NCBI RefSeq assembly: GCF_014844035.1
Contig: NZ_CP062159.1
Location: 4,960,001-5,024,000, forward strand
From: Flavobacterium sp. MDT1-60
GTDB taxonomy: Bacteria; Bacteroidota; Bacteroidia; Flavobacteriales; Flavobacteriaceae
Reading direction: 5' to 3'
Length of the DNA stretch: 64,000 nt
Below are positions 1 to 8,475 of this stretch, in pieces; position 1 is the first letter of the stretch, and every line of letters begins with the position of its first letter. The notes under the pieces were generated by a model, which searched no databases, had not been told where the DNA came from, and worked only from the letters and a program-made list of their open reading frames with translations. Made by a program: the position numbers and the translations under genes.

Positions 1-153
1 TTAACTTTTAGGCAAACTCATCGTAGTTTATGATTTATAAAGGAATGAAAATGACATTATTTTACATTTCACAACCACGAGGAAAATTCTGTCGGAAAAA
101 GTTAAATTACTCATTGCGTGAACCTTTTATTAGGCAGACCTTATCTTTTTTAG

Positions 154-161
154 TACTTTTG
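154..161 (+). promoter_or_regulatory. Putative -7 promoter box (TANNTTTG)
   Basis: TACTTTTG matches the flavobacterial -7 consensus TANNTTTG and lies 28 bases before the ATG of the DUF1810 gene, leaving a short leader. No clear -33 TTG was found at the usual distance, so the call rests on this box and its position. Confidence 0.5.
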
Positions 162-189
162 CAACCCTTTTTTAATAATTAATACCATA

Positions 190-651
190 ATGGCTTACTC
201 AAACAATGATTTATCGCGTTTCCTGGATGCGCAAAATAAACTCTATCTTACTGCTTTTTCTGAAATCAAAAAAGGAAAAAAAGAGACACACTGGATGTGG
301 TTCATTTTTCCGCAGATTAAAGGATTAGGTAGTAGTGATACTGCAAATCTTTATGCGATTACCGATGTTAAAGAAGCTAACGAATTTTTAGAACATCCTA
401 TTTTAGGAAAACATCTGATCGAAATTTCTGAACTGTTTTTGACTTTTAAAAGAAAATCAGCTGATGGAATTTTAGGTGATTTAGATGCTCGTAAATTACG
501 CTCTTCAATGACACTTTTTTCTTTGGTAGAAAACACTAATCCTGTATTTAAGGAAATATTAGATGCATTTTTCTCTGGAGAAACAGATCCTCTTACTTTG
601 AATATTATTAATTCAACTATAAAATCATCTACTGAAACTGAAGTGTTATAA
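190..651 (+). CDS. DUF1810 family protein
   Basis: A 153-residue soluble protein. The N-terminal half carries the features I associate with DUF1810: an RFLDAQ start, an EIKKGKKETHWMWFIFPQ core (about residues 25-43) and a GLGSSDTANLYAI stretch followed by LEHPILGKHL. Length fits the family. The molecular function of DUF1810 is not established. There is no signal peptide or membrane segment, so it should be cytoplasmic. It stands alone: a promoter-like box lies just upstream and a strong terminator about 30 bases downstream, so it is probably a single-gene transcript. Confidence 0.85.
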   Translation: MAYSNNDLSRFLDAQNKLYLTAFSEIKKGKKETHWMWFIFPQIKGLGSSDTANLYAITDVKEANEFLEHPILGKHLIEISELFLTFKRKSADGILGDLDARKLRSSMTLFSLVENTNPVFKEILDAFFSGETDPLTLNIINSTIKSSTETEVL

Positions 652-681
652 TCAACAAAATGTTTCTGGATTATTTAAATC

Positions 682-719
682 AAAAGACACTGTTAGAAAT
701 AAGCAGTGTCTTTTTTTTT
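682..719 (+). terminator. Intrinsic terminator after the DUF1810 gene
   Basis: Stem AAAGACACTG / CAGTGTCTTT around an 11-base loop, followed by a run of nine T. This is a textbook rho-independent terminator for the upstream plus-strand gene. Confidence 0.85.
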
Positions 720-738
720 GAAATGTGCTGAAGATTTA

Positions 739-832
739 ACCGCAAAGGGCGCTAGTTTTTTTGCCACGAAGACGCAAAGACACAAAGTTTATTTTTTCTT
801 TGCGGCTTCGCGACTTTGCGAGATTATTTTCT
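739..832. repeat. Intergenic CGCAAAG/CTTTGCG inverted-repeat element
   Basis: An intergenic block built from repeated CGCAAAG words on the left and CTTTGCG words on the right around a T-rich centre. The left part (CGAAGACGCAAAGACACAAAG, slightly imperfect) pairs with the right part near 798-822. It resembles the CACGAAG/CGCAAAG type of dispersed extragenic repeat I know from Flavobacterium and other bacteria. An open frame across it looks like a low-complexity artefact and is not called. Family assignment is from memory of the motif. Confidence 0.55.
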
Positions 833-864
833 CCCCCAGACGTGTAGACGGAGCAGATTTATAC

Positions 865-897
865 AAAAAAAGCGCCTCGTTATTAGCAAGGCGCTTT
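865..897 (-). terminator. Intrinsic terminator after the APC transporter
   Basis: AGCGCCT (871-877) pairs with AGGCGCT (889-895). On the minus strand the stem is followed by seven T. It sits about 70 bases beyond the stop codon of the minus-strand transporter gene. Confidence 0.75.
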
Positions 898-964
898 CTT
901 TCTTTGTTTATTTTCACAGTTGATTTAATCTGAAACTTTCAAACTTGAAACCTGAAACAACTTT

Positions 965-2383
965 TTAATTCTCCTTTGGTTTAGTTAGGTAATAAACCGG
1001 GATTCCAGTTAGCATAATTAACACTCCCCAACCACAGGTTGAGAATTTAGTTAATAATAATGAGATACAAATTGCCGATGCAATAATGATGTATAACATT
1101 GGTAAAAACGGGTATCCAAAAGCTTTATAGGGTCTTTCTACATCTGGCATTTTTTTACGTAAGATGAAGATTCCGTAGATTGTCAGAATGTAAAAAATCA
1201 ATACGATGATGATTACGAAGTCTAATAAATCACCATATTTTCCTGTCAGACACAAAGCCGAAGCCCAAATACATTGTGCCCAAAGTGCCCATGCAGGAAC
1301 GCTAGATTCATTTAACACAGCTGCTTTTTTGAAGAACAAACCATCTTTAGCCATTGTATAATAAACTCTGGCACCTGCCATAATTAATCCGTTGTTGCAG
1401 GCGAAAGTCGAAATCATAATCATGATGGCTATGATCAGTGTTCCAATGTTTCCAAAAATATATTGTGAAGCTACCACGGCTACCCTATCAGATTTTGCTG
1501 TTGCAATTTCGTCAAGTGGAATTACCGCCAAATACATCAAATTGGTTAAAACATAAATTATCGTCACGATAAAAGTTCCTAAAAACAAACTGAAACCAAC
1601 ATTACGTTTTGGATTTTTAATTTCACCAGCAATAAAAGTCACACCGTTCCAGGCGTCACTTGAAAATAAAGACCCCACCATCGCGGCCGAAATTCCTGTA
1701 ATTAAAGCTGTTCCACTAATTGGAAGCCATGAACCACTTTCAGCATTATACGAACGTGTTGTCCACGCATCTGTCCAATTGGCATCCCAAACTGAAGCTT
1801 TTGCAGCAAGTGTTAATCCAAAAACGATTAAACCCAGTAATGATAGAATCTTTATAATAGTCAAAACGGTTTGCAGAATTTTTCCGTTTTTTACGCCACG
1901 GCTATTAATGTAAGTCAATAAAATAATAGTAAAAATGGAAACTAATTGTGCTGCATTGAGTTTGAAAGAACCCAATTCAAATAATATGTTTTCGTCGCTT
2001 AAGGGTTCATATATATAAGCTGCAAACTTTGAGAAAGCTACTCCAACGGCGGCAATTGTTCCGGTTTGAATAACGGCAAAAAAACTCCATCCATACAAAA
2101 AGGCAATTAGCTTATTGTAAGCTTCTTTAAGGTAAACGTATTGTCCGCCAGCTTTTGGAAACATGGCACTCAGCTCACCATAACTTACGGCAGCAATAAT
2201 AGTAATTAGTCCGGAGATAAGCCAAATTAGCGTCAGCCACCCCGCAGATCCTACTTGTCTGGCAATATCGGCACTTACAATAAATATCCCGGAGCCTATC
2301 ATAGACCCCACGACAAGCATGGTTCCGTCTAGTAATCCGAGTTCTCTTTTAAAATGTTCCTGGTCTTGTTCGTTTTCTTGCAT
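965..2383 (-). CDS. APC-superfamily amino-acid transporter (LAT-like)
   Basis: A 472-residue inner-membrane protein with about 12 hydrophobic segments. The first segment holds the substrate-binding glycine motif VGSMIGSGIFIV (about residues 25-36), the APC-superfamily hallmark, and segment 6 contains a SSDAWNGVTFIAGEIKNPKR loop typical of LAT/SteT-type exchangers. The short charged tail (KPKEN) follows the last helix. The likely role is import or exchange of an amino acid across the cytoplasmic membrane; the substrate cannot be read from the sequence. It is a single-gene unit, with its own terminator downstream and 385 intergenic bases upstream. Confidence 0.85.
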   Translation of the reverse strand: MQENEQDQEHFKRELGLLDGTMLVVGSMIGSGIFIVSADIARQVGSAGWLTLIWLISGLITIIAAVSYGELSAMFPKAGGQYVYLKEAYNKLIAFLYGWSFFAVIQTGTIAAVGVAFSKFAAYIYEPLSDENILFELGSFKLNAAQLVSIFTIILLTYINSRGVKNGKILQTVLTIIKILSLLGLIVFGLTLAAKASVWDANWTDAWTTRSYNAESGSWLPISGTALITGISAAMVGSLFSSDAWNGVTFIAGEIKNPKRNVGFSLFLGTFIVTIIYVLTNLMYLAVIPLDEIATAKSDRVAVVASQYIFGNIGTLIIAIMIMISTFACNNGLIMAGARVYYTMAKDGLFFKKAAVLNESSVPAWALWAQCIWASALCLTGKYGDLLDFVIIIVLIFYILTIYGIFILRKKMPDVERPYKAFGYPFLPMLYIIIASAICISLLLTKFSTCGWGVLIMLTGIPVYYLTKPKEN

Positions 2384-2768
2384 TTTTTTTGGTTTTGGGT
2401 TGGTTAAAGATATACTTTTTTTGGAAATCTCGTAATTTCAAATTCCAAATTTTGAAAATTCCAAATTCCAATTAAAGACAAGAGCCTTTAATATAATAAT
2501 TTGGGCATGTCCCGCCGAAAAAGGCGGGTCGGGCTTTCGGCTATATCTTTTACTTTGCTTCGCTGGTAAAAGGATACCGCCTCTATCCCTCATGCTAATC
2601 TCGGTTTCATTAGATTTTATAATATTGATTCAGTTTTACGGTTTACCATAAATTTATCACCAATTAGATCTTTACATTTGAGCCAGAAAGAAATAAAATT
2701 TTTCTAGAACTGTATTTTAGAAAAAATAAAACACCAAAAATTCTAACTCAAAATTTCCATAATTTAAA
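2384..2768. other. Divergent intergenic region
   Basis: This gap separates the minus-strand transporter from the plus-strand K+ channel. It contains a structured element at 2503-2595 (separate entry), a preceding low-complexity AATTCCAAATT-type tract, and AT-rich sequence before the channel gene. No gene or clear promoter box was recognised. Confidence 0.6.
2503..2595 (+). ncRNA. Structured intergenic RNA-like element, copy 1
   Basis: Outer GCATG (2505-2509) pairs with CATGC (2591-2595). Inside, CCCGCC / GGCGGG (2511-2516 with 2523-2528) forms one hairpin. A second hairpin has ATCTTTTAC (2545-2553) against GTAAAAGGAT (2566-2575) with a single bulged base. The same architecture, including the bulge and the flanking CTATC words, recurs on the other strand at 63514-63588 with different stem sequence. 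It resembles small structured elements dispersed in Flavobacterium intergenic regions and may correspond to the Rfam Flavo-1 motif; that identification is not verified. Confidence 0.5.
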
Positions 2769-3428
2769 ATGACAAATTACCAAGAATCTATTCCCAGTAA
2801 ACTTAGTTTATTAAATCTATTAGTTTTAATCCTATCAATTTATGTACTTGCTGCATTAGTAATTGATTCTGTTTATATTCTTCCAACAGAAACTTCCAAT
2901 CTTCTTAGCTATATTGATAAAGTTATTTGTTTATTCTTTTTTATTGAGTTTTGCATTCGTCTTAAAGATGCGGAAAACAAATTAAAATTTATGCATTGGG
3001 GATGGATTGACTTAATTTCTTGTATCCCCATGATTAATGCTCTGCGAGCTGGGCGTTTATTAAGACTTATTAGATTAATAAGAATCGTTAGAGCCTTTAA
3101 AACAACTAAAAATATTGTTGACCATGTTTTCGCAAACAAAGCAAAAGGCGCGTTCACTTCAATTTCAATAATAGCAATTTTACTAATAATTTTCTCGGCA
3201 ATTGGAATTCTTCAAGTTGAAAACGCCCCAAATAGCAACATAAAAACTGCTGAAGATGCAATTTGGTGGGCTTATGTAACAATCACTACTGTCGGTTATG
3301 GAGATAAATTCCCAGTCACTACTGAGGGAAGAATTATCGCTGCTGTTCTAATGACTGCCGGCGTTGGATTATTTGGGACATTTACAGCCTACATTGCTTC
3401 TTGGTTTGTAGCAGAAAATAAAAACTAA
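2769..3428 (+). CDS. Voltage-gated-type potassium channel subunit
   Basis: A 219-residue inner-membrane protein laid out like a six-helix K+ channel subunit. Helices S1-S3 lie within about residues 12-90. The S4-like helix has an arginine every third residue (R96, R99, R102, R105, R108). S5 is at about 130-150, the pore helix AIWWAYVTITT follows, the selectivity filter is TVGYGD (174-179), and S6 is at about 188-213. It lacks a long cytoplasmic RCK domain. It should form tetramers conducting K+. A small SH3-like lipoprotein gene starts 14 bases downstream. Confidence 0.9.
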   Translation: MTNYQESIPSKLSLLNLLVLILSIYVLAALVIDSVYILPTETSNLLSYIDKVICLFFFIEFCIRLKDAENKLKFMHWGWIDLISCIPMINALRAGRLLRLIRLIRIVRAFKTTKNIVDHVFANKAKGAFTSISIIAILLIIFSAIGILQVENAPNSNIKTAEDAIWWAYVTITTVGYGDKFPVTTEGRIIAAVLMTAGVGLFGTFTAYIASWFVAENKN

Positions 3429-3442
3429 CTTAAATATTACTT

Positions 3443-3859
3443 ATGAAAAAAAAATTACTCATTCTATTATTACTTGTATTCAATTCTTGTGTTACAAACT
3501 ACTATTATGTTACCATTGACCAAGACACTACAATTTATTCATCTAGAAATGGAAAAGAATCAATAGTATCAATACCAAAAGGATCTAGCGTCTATATTAC
3601 TAGAAGCGATAAAACATACAGTAAAATAAAATGGAAAAATTATAAAGGATGGGTAATTAACCCTGTATACAGTAATACAAATACATTAAGCAACAGTCCA
3701 AATACAAACGTTAATACCAATTACAATTTATCTCCTAGCAAATCTCATAGTTCTTCAACTAAATCTTATAATGGTGGTCCCGTTTATGTAAAAGGTTATA
3801 CTAGAAAAAATGGAACATATGTTCAACCACACACAAGGAGTGCTCCAAAACGAAGATAA
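3443..3859 (+). CDS. Small lipoprotein with SH3-like domain
   Basis: A 138-residue predicted lipoprotein. The signal peptide ends in a lipobox (FNSC, Cys16). Residues about 22-75 look like a bacterial SH3 fold (DTTIYSSRNGKESIVSIPKG, then KGWV). A Ser/Asn/Thr-rich linker of about 35 residues follows, and a basic tail matches the recurrent pattern VxVxGYxRKxGTYVxPHxRS found at the ends of many small bacterial proteins. Probably periplasmic and membrane anchored; function unknown. It begins 14 bases after the K+ channel gene, so the two may be co-transcribed. Confidence 0.7.
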   Translation: MKKKLLILLLLVFNSCVTNYYYVTIDQDTTIYSSRNGKESIVSIPKGSSVYITRSDKTYSKIKWKNYKGWVINPVYSNTNTLSNSPNTNVNTNYNLSPSKSHSSSTKSYNGGPVYVKGYTRKNGTYVQPHTRSAPKRR

Positions 3860-4017
3860 TATTTCATATAAAGTTACAGTTCTAAAAAACTTTTAGATTT
3901 ATATATTTAAGATGATCGTAAAAAATGTTTCTTCACTTCAACTAAATTATTTTCAGAACATTAAACACCAAACGCAACCAATTCAAAATTCTTTCATCTT
4001 ATAATAAACCAAAAATT

Positions 4018-4452
4018 ATGAGAAAATTTATTACACTATTACTTGTTGCAATTAGTCTTACTTCTTGTAGTGCTGATGAGGACGATAAGGTTAGAAATTC
4101 AGAATTTGTTGGGAAATGGAATTGGACTGGAACCCATGGAGGTTTTAATTTCAATAGTCATGCAACACCTGAATCAACAGGAACTACTCTTCAATTGAAT
4201 TTAATGAAAAATTACACTTTCTCTATACTTAAAGATGGGAAAGAAATCGGAACGGGAAAATATAAGCTTACTATGATAAAATCTATTTATACCGGAGAAA
4301 TGGAAAAATACATAACATTTGATATGACCAATATCCCAGAAGGCAGCTATTTTGTAACAATAGGTATCATTACAATTTATGAAGAAAATAAACTTTCGAT
4401 TAGTGATAATAATTACGATGGAGTTGGTAGCGGATTCGAAAGAATAGAATAA
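4018..4452 (+). CDS. Lipocalin-like small lipoprotein
   Basis: A 144-residue predicted lipoprotein with signal peptide and lipobox (SLTSC, Cys17) followed by acidic residues (SADEDD), a context compatible with outer-membrane lipoprotein export in Bacteroidota. The mature part begins FVGKWNWTG and then alternates short beta-strand-like segments (YTFSILKDG, GTGKYKLT, NKLSISD). This is the usual look of the lipocalin-like proteins common in Flavobacterium. No catalytic motif is visible. The next gene encodes a similar protein 26 bases downstream, suggesting a pair of related genes. Confidence 0.65.
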   Translation: MRKFITLLLVAISLTSCSADEDDKVRNSEFVGKWNWTGTHGGFNFNSHATPESTGTTLQLNLMKNYTFSILKDGKEIGTGKYKLTMIKSIYTGEMEKYITFDMTNIPEGSYFVTIGIITIYEENKLSISDNNYDGVGSGFERIE

Positions 4453-4478
4453 AAACTAACAGACTAAAAAAAGCAAAT

Positions 4479-4898
4479 ATGAAAAAGATAATACTTTTAC
4501 TAGCCATTTTAATATCTCAAATAAGCTGCAATAATGACAAAGAAACTAAACCCAAAGATACTGGAATACTGGGGACTTGGAAATTAGCGGAAAGTTTTGT
4601 GGGTGAAGGAGCGTCAGCAACAAAATGGGCTTCTGTTACAAATGGCTATACTCATACGTTTAAAAGCGACGGAACTTTTACTTCAACTCAATTTACAGAA
4701 TGCACAAAAGGGATTTATAAACTGGAAAACACAACTTTAACCATGATTTATGGATGTCCCGGCTTTACCACTACTAAAGAAAAACCTACTGGAACTTTCA
4801 TTGAAAATTATAAAATAGAAAATGGAAAGATGCATTTGTCACCTATTAATTTATTATGCTTTGAAGGTTGTGAATTTAAATTTATAAAAATAAAGTAA
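4479..4898 (+). CDS. Lipocalin-like small lipoprotein
   Basis: A 139-residue predicted lipoprotein with lipobox SQISC (Cys17). The mature part starts GILGTWKLAES and contains YTHTFKSDGTFTST and GIYKLENTTLTM, the strand pattern of lipocalin-like domains. Four cysteines (in TECTKG, YGCPGF, NLLCFEGCEF) could form disulfides in the periplasm. It follows the related gene at 4018-4452 by 26 bases and is closed by a terminator, so these form a short transcription unit. Ligand and role are unknown. Confidence 0.65.
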   Translation: MKKIILLLAILISQISCNNDKETKPKDTGILGTWKLAESFVGEGASATKWASVTNGYTHTFKSDGTFTSTQFTECTKGIYKLENTTLTMIYGCPGFTTTKEKPTGTFIENYKIENGKMHLSPINLLCFEGCEFKFIKIK

Positions 4899-4927
4899 GC
4901 AAGATTTACTTCAAAATAAATAGCAAT

Positions 4928-4959
4928 AAGCTGCAAACTTAAAATATGCAGCTTTTTTT
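4928..4959 (+). terminator. Intrinsic terminator after the lipoprotein pair
   Basis: AAGCTGCA (4928-4935) pairs with TGCAGCTT (4947-4954), followed by a T run to 4959. It lies 30 bases after the last lipoprotein stop codon. Confidence 0.8.
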
Positions 4960-5111
4960 ACGCCTAAAAACCAATTCAACTCAAAGAATAATCCAACTTC
5001 AAAAATAAAATTTTAACAGTTTACGTCTTCCCGTAACATTATACAATTTCAACTATTTATATTTGAAAATCAAACTATAAAAATTTAACCAACCAAAAAC
5101 CAACCACCATT

Positions 5112-5450
5112 ATGGAAACCACCACTGTAGAATCGCCAGATGTTGCAAATTATCATTACAAGTACGCAGCAAATTTACTTTTAAATGAAAACAAATCGGC
5201 TTATGAAACTAAAGCCCGACTTGTCGAACAAGGATTAAGTAACGATATTGCCGGATTGATAGTAGAGAACGTAGAAATTGAAATACAAGAAGCAAAACAT
5301 GAAAAAGCCAGAAAAGATATGGTTTATGGCGCATTGTGGTTTTGTGGCGGTACAATTTTAACTCTTGCTGACATTGGCTTTATTTTTTGGGGAGCTATTT
5401 TGTTTGGTGGAATTCAGTTTTTTAAAGGACTTATCAATGTTAATTCATAA
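5112..5450 (+). CDS. Small membrane protein of unknown function
   Basis: A 112-residue protein. The N-terminal 70 residues are soluble and helical, rich in Ala/Glu/Lys (for example NLLLNENKSAYETKARLVEQGLS). The C-terminal 40 residues hold two hydrophobic segments (VYGALWFCGGTILTLAD and FIFWGAILFGGIQFF) separated by an aspartate. I do not recognise a named family. It is probably an inner-membrane protein with a cytoplasmic head. It sits 75 bases before another small membrane-protein gene on the same strand. Confidence 0.6.
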   Translation: METTTVESPDVANYHYKYAANLLLNENKSAYETKARLVEQGLSNDIAGLIVENVEIEIQEAKHEKARKDMVYGALWFCGGTILTLADIGFIFWGAILFGGIQFFKGLINVNS

Positions 5451-5525
5451 AATTTAAAAACGCTCAGTCAAAATAAGCCGAAATAGACTTTAAAAGTAGT
5501 AGGCAATCCATTTAATTTAGCAAAT

Positions 5526-6050
5526 ATGATAGTTTGGTCAGGAAGGGGATTTCTCTCGCTTCTAATTTTATTTATCGCCATTTTTTTATTCATCCCTATT
5601 TTACCAGAAACCTATATAACCCAAAGTTTTGTTATTCCGCTTTATATTGCTGCAATTTTTAGCTATATTTTTGGAATTAAATGGAATAAAACTTTGAGAG
5701 TTTTTATTGATAAAGAGACTGGTAAAGAAATAAATTTCAAAAGTAATCATGGCTTGTTTTGGATTAATATGGAATATTGGGGAATTATATTTCCTTTATT
5801 TGCTCTTGTTATGTTAGCTCAAACTTTAGACAAACAAGGAACGGAACTTTACCTGAATATCTTTTTGATTCTTATAGGAATTGCGTGTTTAGTTTATTTT
5901 AGCATTACTCTTTTTAAAATTAAAAATTCGACAATTTCGAATTCTCAATTTCAAAAAACTGATGCTGAGACCAAATTAAGTTTTATAAAAGAAGAAATTG
6001 TAACAAATAAATTTGACAACGAAGATCCCAGCCAATATTTGCCAAAATAA
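5526..6050 (+). CDS. Multi-pass membrane protein of unknown function
   Basis: A 174-residue protein with four predicted transmembrane segments: two near the N terminus (about 8-26 and 34-50), and two at about 82-98 and 108-128. A charged loop (RVFIDKETGKEINFKSNHG) separates the pairs and a 40-residue hydrophilic tail follows. No family was recognised. It is co-oriented with the preceding small membrane protein, and no terminator was seen between them. Confidence 0.6.
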   Translation: MIVWSGRGFLSLLILFIAIFLFIPILPETYITQSFVIPLYIAAIFSYIFGIKWNKTLRVFIDKETGKEINFKSNHGLFWINMEYWGIIFPLFALVMLAQTLDKQGTELYLNIFLILIGIACLVYFSITLFKIKNSTISNSQFQKTDAETKLSFIKEEIVTNKFDNEDPSQYLPK

Positions 6051-6665
6051 TTAAGAAAGCATAGCTAGAGAACGTTACTATTTATTTTATTATCTCAACA
6101 ACTAAAAAAATTAAAACCCAAAATTTTTGAAAAGCTGGTTCAGCTCGGTATGATTGCATTATGTCTTGTATTCTTAAACTAAGTCTACTTTAGTTTCAAA
6201 ATAATTTAAGCTTCAATTTCACATTTCAAAGAAGATCGTTCTGTATTTTTATAAACAGAACGATCTTCTTTGCTTTAACATTATCAATTTTCACTTGTTC
6301 AATAGTTAAACAAAACAGAGCGTTTTTTAGTATTTATTTTCTTCATATTACTTTTAACTAAGGGTCATGATTATCTTATTTTTTATACATCCAATAAAAA
6401 ATACAACAATAAGTGTCTTATTTACAATTACTTGAAAAGTATAAAATTTCAAACTTAAAAGAAAATTCGCACTATTTAGTCAAAATCAATTCTTTTTTAT
6501 TAAATTTGAAAGAGATGATAAAAGCTATAAAACGCATATATTTCATTAACAATTGTTTATTTTTTTTCAAATAATCATTCCCCATCGATTATTACAACAT
6601 AAATAATTTGTCAGATCTTCATCAGAATCCAGTAAGCTAAATTACTAACCAATAAATACGAAACT
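6051..6665. other. AT-rich intergenic region with one hairpin
   Basis: About 615 bases before the histidine kinase gene. The only clear structure is the 17-bp perfect inverted repeat at 6228-6271 (separate entry). No convincing open frame, RNA gene or complete promoter was seen. Confidence 0.6.
6228..6274 (+). terminator. Long perfect hairpin, probable terminator
   Basis: A 17-bp arm (6228-6244, containing GAAGATCGTTCTGT) is perfectly repeated in inverse at 6255-6271 around a 10-base loop. The right arm ends in T-rich sequence on the plus strand and the left arm begins with A, so it could terminate from either side. It lies about 180 bases after the nearest upstream stop codon, which is far for a simple gene terminator. 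Confidence 0.55.
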
Positions 6666-8090
6666 ATGCCTAAGTTCCATTTTTTTAAGAAATTACGCTT
6701 CGCGAATGTTTTCATTCTTTTATTGATAGTATTTGCGTCCTGTGCTCTATTAATATGCATCAATTTTTTCACGATCAAAACCTTATCTGCAAACAGAGCT
6801 TACATAAATGGTGAATCGCATTATTCTAAAGGTCAAAAAGACGCTTCAAGACATCTGATAACTTATCTCTATACCAAAGACCCAAATCAGTGGAAATTAT
6901 ATTTAGAAGAATTAAAAGTTCCGCAGGGAGATGGAATCGCAAGAATAACACTTTTAAAAGCAGGAGACAATGAAGTAGCCAGAAAGGCATTGCTTGTTGG
7001 ACGAAATCACGAAGAGGATTTAGATGATCTTATTTGGCTTTTTGAAAATTTTAAAGAAGTTCCCTTTTTAGCAAAAGCCATTCATGAATGGGAACAAGGT
7101 GACAAATTAATTTTTCAATTGTTTATTATCGGACAACAAATTAATGCCAAAATCAAAAAGGATATATTGACACCTGATAATCGCGAACAATTCTTAAAAG
7201 ACATAAGTGCAATTAGCGATAAACTGACTATTAATGAACGTAATTTTTCGAATACATTAGGCGAAGGAACACGCAAAATAAAAAGCTTACTTATAATAAC
7301 GAATATCTTTTTCACCCTGGTCATTGTTTGTAGTGTTTGCTTGTATTATTCCATAATGGTAAAACGCCTTATTGTTTCTAAAAAAGAAATCGAGGCTAAA
7401 AATGAAAATTTAACACTTGTTAATCATGAACTTGATCGCTTTGTTTATAGTGCATCGCATGATTTACGATCTCCTATTACTTCATTAAAAGGACTTATAG
7501 AAATAACACAACTGGAAGATGATCCAAATCAGATCAAAAGGTATCTGAATTTAATGCATCAAAGCCTCGCTAAACAAGATCGCTTTATTAACGACATTAT
7601 AGATTATTCTAAAAATAAACGGAAAGAAGTAGTTATGGAAGCTGTAAGCCTACAGGAATTATTTGACGAGGCTATTTCACAGCTTATGCATATTGAAAAT
7701 GCAAACCAAATTACATTCACCAAAGAATTATTAGTAGATAAAATCCAGAGTGATAACTTACGATTAAAAATTATCATTTCTAATTTAATCTCAAATGCTA
7801 TAAAATATGCTGACAGTAATAAACAAGAAATGCAGATTTCAATTAAAACTTATTTCATAGATGGTTTTAATAAAATTGAAGTGGCTGATAACGGAATTGG
7901 CATCCGTGACGAATACAAAGACAATATCTTTCAAATGTATTTTGGAACAAACAAAAACAAAGGATCAGGATTAGGCCTTTATATAGTCAAAGAGGCAGTA
8001 GAAAACATTAAAGGGAACATCTCAGTAAGCTCACAAAGTAATATTGGAAGTAAATTCATAGTAACAATCCCATACGCGTATGCCAGTTAA
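6666..8090 (+). CDS. Membrane sensor histidine kinase
   Basis: A 474-residue two-component sensor. A transmembrane helix at about 13-36, an extracytoplasmic region of about 170 residues with no recognised sensor domain, a second helix at about 206-230, then a short coiled coil. The HisKA H-box is YSASHDLRSPITSLKG with phospho-acceptor His265. The ATPase domain shows the N box (ISNLISNAIKYAD), G1 (VADNGIGI) and G2 (GSGLGLYIVKEA). It should phosphorylate the response regulator encoded immediately downstream, whose start codon overlaps the end of this gene by 11 bases. The stimulus is unknown. Confidence 0.9.
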   Translation: MPKFHFFKKLRFANVFILLLIVFASCALLICINFFTIKTLSANRAYINGESHYSKGQKDASRHLITYLYTKDPNQWKLYLEELKVPQGDGIARITLLKAGDNEVARKALLVGRNHEEDLDDLIWLFENFKEVPFLAKAIHEWEQGDKLIFQLFIIGQQINAKIKKDILTPDNREQFLKDISAISDKLTINERNFSNTLGEGTRKIKSLLIITNIFFTLVIVCSVCLYYSIMVKRLIVSKKEIEAKNENLTLVNHELDRFVYSASHDLRSPITSLKGLIEITQLEDDPNQIKRYLNLMHQSLAKQDRFINDIIDYSKNKRKEVVMEAVSLQELFDEAISQLMHIENANQITFTKELLVDKIQSDNLRLKIIISNLISNAIKYADSNKQEMQISIKTYFIDGFNKIEVADNGIGIRDEYKDNIFQMYFGTNKNKGSGLGLYIVKEAVENIKGNISVSSQSNIGSKFIVTIPYAYAS

Positions 8091-8475
8091 AAATGTATAC
8101 CTATTAATTGAAGATAATCTTATCGACCAGCTTGTCATCAAACAATTACTTAAAAAAGTACTTTACATAGACGAAGTACATATAACCAATAATGGCAAAG
8201 AAGGCATTGAGTGGCTTCAGGCTAATGGCAAACTTTACCCATCAATTATTATTATTCTCGATGTACAAATGCCTGTTATGAATGGTTTTGAATTTTTGAA
8301 TGCTTACGCCAAACTAGATAGCGAACTAAAGAAAGGCAATCAAATCTATGTACTTTCCTCGACGTTAGATTGTGATGAAATTAAAGAAATTAGCGAAAGT
8401 ATCTATGTTACCGATTTTCTGGGCAAACCTTTCCCTATTGAAGAATTTAGAAATAAAATTTATTTGAATGCCTAA
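8080..8475 (+). CDS. Single-domain response regulator (CheY-like)
   Basis: A 131-residue receiver domain with no output domain. Acidic pocket LIEDN near the N terminus, phospho-acceptor Asp61 in IIIILDVQMPVMNGFEF, a conserved Ser/Thr near 93-95 and Lys116 in FLGKPFP. Its ATG lies inside the last codons of the kinase gene, so the two are translationally coupled and form a cognate pair. With no DNA-binding part it must act through protein interaction or as a phosphorelay intermediate. The 3' end overlaps the convergent hydrolase gene by 4 bases. Confidence 0.9.
   Translation: MPVKNVYLLIEDNLIDQLVIKQLLKKVLYIDEVHITNNGKEGIEWLQANGKLYPSIIIILDVQMPVMNGFEFLNAYAKLDSELKKGNQIYVLSSTLDCDEIKEISESIYVTDFLGKPFPIEEFRNKIYLNA

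Noticed and set aside
706..933. A 75-codon open frame on the plus strand
   Set aside because: It runs through a terminator, a dispersed repeat and a second terminator; the protein is low in normal composition and has no homologue-like features.
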